From an uncultured Rhodospirillaceae bacterium (GTDB lineage: Bacteria; Pseudomonadota; Alphaproteobacteria; Reyranellales; Reyranellaceae): a DNA stretch of 64,000 nt. The notes under the pieces are model-generated. The model was not told where the DNA came from. It did not search any database and saw nothing but the letters and a program-made list of their open reading frames with translations. The translations under genes and the position numbers were made by a program. Below are positions 61,724 to 64,000 of this stretch, in pieces; positions within the stretch are counted from its first letter, which is position 1, and every line of letters begins with the position of its first letter. The DNA lies in NCBI GenBank assembly GCA_945952105.1, contig CAMFGZ010000008.1, forward strand, positions 1-64,000, in the 5' to 3' direction.

Positions 61724-63118
61724 TCAGGCACTCGGCAGCCAGCGTCTTGCGCGTGCGACGAGGCGCGATATCCATCCGCTCGCGCCCACCGTCTTCGGGT
61801 TTGCGGACGGTGGCGGCAGGTCCCGAGGCGATGATGCCCTAACTCCTCCCGGCCGACGCATGGGAGCCTGCAATCCTGCTGCGCGCTTCTCCTCGTTGAG
61901 CTTGCGCAGTGCCGCCCTCCGGGCTCCGGCGAACTCGCTGCGCAGCCGATCGTTTTCCGGGCCCGGCCATGGAAGTCCCGTCCACTGGCTGTAAAGCTCG
62001 TCGAGCTGCCGTTCGTGAGCCATGAGATTGCCGGCTTGGGTCAGGTCGCGGATCGCCTGCGTGACGCGTCTCTTGGCCTCGCTCCGCGCGCTGAAGTCGG
62101 GAGTTGTGGCGGAGGGAGTGGCCGCGACCGCTGCCCGCTTCGTGGCGGCAGCCTTGGTTGGCTGCACGGCCTTCGCAAACTGCGCCTCGGCCCTGTCCAG
62201 GCGAATGCGAAGATTGGGAAGGCGCGAGACGAGGTCGGCGAATCTCGCGCGCACCGTCTGTAGCTCTTCCATTGCTTCCCGGGGGCCTCCGCAGGCCTCC
62301 AGCAGGTAGCAGTGCGAGAGCGCGATCGGGAGCTGGCGCCGGGGCGACAGTCCGGGATGGTAGGCGGTCTGGTGGTAGGCGATGCGTTGTTCTGCCGGAA
62401 TGTCCGTGTAGGGATCGATGGCGTATTTCTCTTCGGGTATTTGCGATCGGTAGCGGTAGAGCGAACTCGGTCCCACCTGACCCAGCCATTCGAAATGCTC
62501 TTCGAGATACCCCATCAGCACTTTGATCCAGGGCGCGCGATCGAAGAAGAAATCCTGTTGAACGAGCAACGTGCGGCCCGGAAGAAAGGCCGGAAAAAGC
62601 TGTTGGAAGCACCGGACATTGAGGTCGTTGGTCCTGGCGAGATCGATGAAGCAAATCTCGATGGGCTTCTCCGCCGGCCACGTTTCGGTCAGAAAGTCGC
62701 CGATGTGCAGGTCGATGACGTCTTCATGTCCGGCGATGTTCTCCTTGAGAATCGGAACGAAGCTCTCTCCCAAGGTGTACTTGTACTTTCCGAAATGGCG
62801 CGTGATCGCGGTCTTGGCGCCAGGGGGAGCCGGCAGCATACCGATCTCGTAGGCGACGATCGGCGAGGCGATCCGGTCCGCAATCGTCCTGAAGAGGGAA
62901 TTCGCCTTGAGCCCTTCGGCCAGACTCAGCGAGGAGGAGCCCAGGAACGATCCGGCGTCGATCATGTGGCCGCTGCCGAGATAATGATCGCGCGCGAGCT
63001 TGAACAGCAGGCATCGCTCGTTCGTGCTCAGCGTCCCGGCGGCTTGCTCGAGGCGCACGGGCGTTTCGCTGTTATCGATCCGGAATTCGTCTCCGAGGAT
63101 GAAATCGCTTCCCTGCAT
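61724..63118 (-). CDS. SAM-dependent methyltransferase-like protein with long tail
   Basis: A 464-residue protein. VMIDAGSFLGSSSLSLAEG near residue 52 is a class I methyltransferase motif I-like segment, and EICFIDLARTNDLNVRCF with LPGRTLLVQQDFF lies near 155-190, as in TylF/macrocin or rhamnosyl O-methyltransferase-like proteins. The C-terminal ~170 residues are Ala/Pro/Arg-rich and helical with no domain recognised. ATG 63118 follows a GGGAG-type site; GTG 63121 and TTG 63145 are alternatives. Substrate unknown, possibly a surface glycan. Confidence 0.65.
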   Translation of the reverse strand: MQGSDFILGDEFRIDNSETPVRLEQAAGTLSTNERCLLFKLARDHYLGSGHMIDAGSFLGSSSLSLAEGLKANSLFRTIADRIASPIVAYEIGMLPAPPGAKTAITRHFGKYKYTLGESFVPILKENIAGHEDVIDLHIGDFLTETWPAEKPIEICFIDLARTNDLNVRCFQQLFPAFLPGRTLLVQQDFFFDRAPWIKVLMGYLEEHFEWLGQVGPSSLYRYRSQIPEEKYAIDPYTDIPAEQRIAYHQTAYHPGLSPRRQLPIALSHCYLLEACGGPREAMEELQTVRARFADLVSRLPNLRIRLDRAEAQFAKAVQPTKAAATKRAAVAATPSATTPDFSARSEAKRRVTQAIRDLTQAGNLMAHERQLDELYSQWTGLPWPGPENDRLRSEFAGARRAALRKLNEEKRAAGLQAPMRRPGGVRASSPRDLPPPSANPKTVGASGWISRLVARARRWLPSA

Positions 63119-63475
63119 CACCTGCGCTCCCGGCCCGCGGGGCAACCATATTGGCCGGGCTGCCGGTCCGCATCCAACGGCGGCGGTGGATTTCGGAAAG
63201 GTGGCGGCCGTTCCGGCAGACGGCTGTTCGAGGACGTTGAGATTCTGGGTGCGCGCAAAGCGCGTTGGCGATGTGACGATTGCGCCCGTGCTGGACGCGT
63301 TTCAGTCGAAGCGAGTAGGGGAACGCTCCATTCCTGCTGCCGGGCTGCTTGCCGCCGACGGGCTTCGGCTTGCCAGAAACGCATGGCGGCCTGGGGCGTG
63401 AAACCACGTCCCGTTGGTGTCGGGCTCGCGGTGACGCGCACGCACCTGGCTGGATGGCGATTTCCGGAGGGTAGA
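63119..63475. other. Gap without a convincing gene
   Basis: 357 bases between the methyltransferase-like gene and the tRNA. An open frame on the minus strand (63118-63441) is Arg/Pro-rich, overlaps the other gene and lacks family resemblance. Nothing else was recognised; it may hold the promoter of the methyltransferase-like gene. Confidence 0.45.
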
Positions 63476-63550
63476 TGGTGGGCGCTGTAGGGATTGAACC
63501 TACGACCCCACCCGTGTGAAGGGTGTGCTCTCCCGCTGAGCTAAGCGCCC
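63476..63550 (-). tRNA. tRNA-Val (anticodon CAC)
   Basis: On the minus strand the 75 bases fold as a full tRNA: acceptor GGGCGCT/AGCGCCC, D-arm GCTC...GAGC, anticodon stem CACCC/GGGTG with loop TTCACAC, T-arm GTAGG-TTCAATC-CCTAC, discriminator A and encoded CCA at 63476-63478. The anticodon CAC reads GUG valine codons. The 3' side faces the methyltransferase gene. Confidence 0.95.
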
Positions 63551-63585
63551 GGAAGGCGCGCGTATAAGACAGGAGGGCAGGTCCG

Positions 63586-64000
63586 TCAACGCCCCGCTGC
63601 GAGTCCCGCCAGCGCGGCGGGCAGGGCATCGAAACGGTCGATCACGGCGTCGGCGCCGAGTTCGCTGGCGGGCTTCGCCGTGTAGCCCCAGCTCACCAGG
63701 ACGGCGGGGATGCCGGCGCCGCGCGCGGCCTCGGCGTCGTGGGTCGAATCGCCGATCATGACGGCGCGCTTCGGGTCGCCACCCATGCGCTCCAGCAGCA
63801 TCAGGATGTGGCGCGGGTCGGGCTTGCGCACCGGGAAGCTGTCGGCGCCGGCCACGTCGCTGATCGGCGGCATCAGCTTCAGATGCTCGAGGATCATGCG
63901 CGAGGGCTTTTCGAACTTGTTGGTGCAGACCCCCTGCTTCAGGCCGAGGCGGGCGAAGGTCGCGACGACCTCGGCAACGCCTGCGAAGGCGGTCGTGTGG
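63586..64000 (-). CDS. gph: Phosphoglycolate phosphatase-like HAD hydrolase, C-terminal part (start outside)
   Basis: The frame is open to the window edge, with about 137 codons visible. HAD motif II-like GVCTNK and motif III-like KPDPRHI are followed by motif IV MIGDSTHDAEAARGAG with the metal-binding Asp residues. The GYTAKPASELGADAVID segment matches Gph-type phosphatases. It would dephosphorylate phosphoglycolate or a related phosphate ester. The gene ends 35 bases before the tRNA. Other HAD phosphatases of the same type cannot be excluded. Confidence 0.8.
   Translation of the reverse strand, partial: HTTAFAGVAEVVATFARLGLKQGVCTNKFEKPSRMILEHLKLMPPISDVAGADSFPVRKPDPRHILMLLERMGGDPKRAVMIGDSTHDAEAARGAGIPAVLVSWGYTAKPASELGADAVIDRFDALPAALAGLAAGR

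Noticed and set aside
63118..63441. 107-codon minus-strand ORF before the tRNA
   Set aside because: Low-complexity Arg/Pro composition, overlap with the methyltransferase-like gene in another frame and no ribosome site.
1..64000. Mobile element, prophage or defence island
   Set aside because: No transposase, integrase, phage structural gene, restriction gene or repeat-spacer array was seen; gene content is metabolic and operon structure is intact.

Overview
The window is 64 kb of GC-rich, densely packed chromosome, almost certainly from an alphaproteobacterium. The evidence is the codon bias, start/stop-overlapping operons, several families of organic-nitrogen and phosphonate catabolism genes, TRAP and AEP-type ABC transporters, and an ECF sigma/ChrR-like pair. 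A Reyranella-like or other soil Rhodospirillales/Rhizobiales lineage would fit, but this is inference only. No insertion sequence, prophage, CRISPR array or rRNA was seen; there is one tRNA. Layout: (1) 1-5980: the 3' end of a family-2 glycosyltransferase (+) meets a minus-strand run of cyclic-nucleotide-gated K+ channel, flavoprotein dehydrogenase, manC and an amidinotransferase. (2) 6075-18895: a nine-gene plus-strand catabolic unit of hyuA-hyuB, a TRAP transporter (dctPQM), a glutamine-synthetase-like ligase, an iron alcohol dehydrogenase, a dimethylglycine/sarcosine-dehydrogenase-like FAD+GcvT protein and an orphan AEP-type binding protein. It reads as uptake, ring opening, demethylation and C1/N recovery of an N-methylated cyclic amide. 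(3) 18910-25585: a phosphorus block, with a Na+/Pi cotransporter (minus, candidate Pho box), a LysR regulator, and the divergent phnW-phnA-phnY operon for 2-aminoethylphosphonate (AEP) breakdown, ending in a terminator-like hairpin. (4) 25647-38440: mixed accessory metabolism. This includes a GFA protein, a DUF3300/DUF2950 pair, an orphan amino-acid binding protein, a BASS-like transporter, two isocitrate lyase/PEP-mutase paralogues, a membrane-anchored hypothetical, an MFS with a leader ORF, a Rid protein, a Baeyer-Villiger-type monooxygenase with an MHS transporter, a 2-keto-4-pentenoate-hydratase-like enzyme and a MarR regulator. (5) 38532-47115: a complete AEP-type ABC transporter running into prpF-like, DadA-like, class-III aminotransferase and ureohydrolase genes. 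(6) 47112-51773: a 1553-residue repetitive RTX-ended protein. (7) 51975-61023: alpha/beta hydrolase, iron ADH, M20 peptidase, ECF sigma with a ChrR-like anti-sigma factor lacking its two zinc cysteines, CMD protein, M81 peptidase, TauD-like dioxygenase, and a redoxin-prolyl-hydroxylase fusion. (8) 61370-64000: a small hypothetical, a SAM-methyltransferase-like protein, tRNA-Val(CAC) and the end of a phosphoglycolate-phosphatase-like gene. The common theme is scavenging of organic nitrogen and phosphorus: amines, cyclic amides, phosphonates and guanidino compounds. Points most worth a second look are the hyu/TRAP/demethylase operon, the Pho-box versus LysR split around the phosphonate genes, the degenerate ChrR zinc site, the redoxin-hydroxylase fusion and the giant secreted-type protein.
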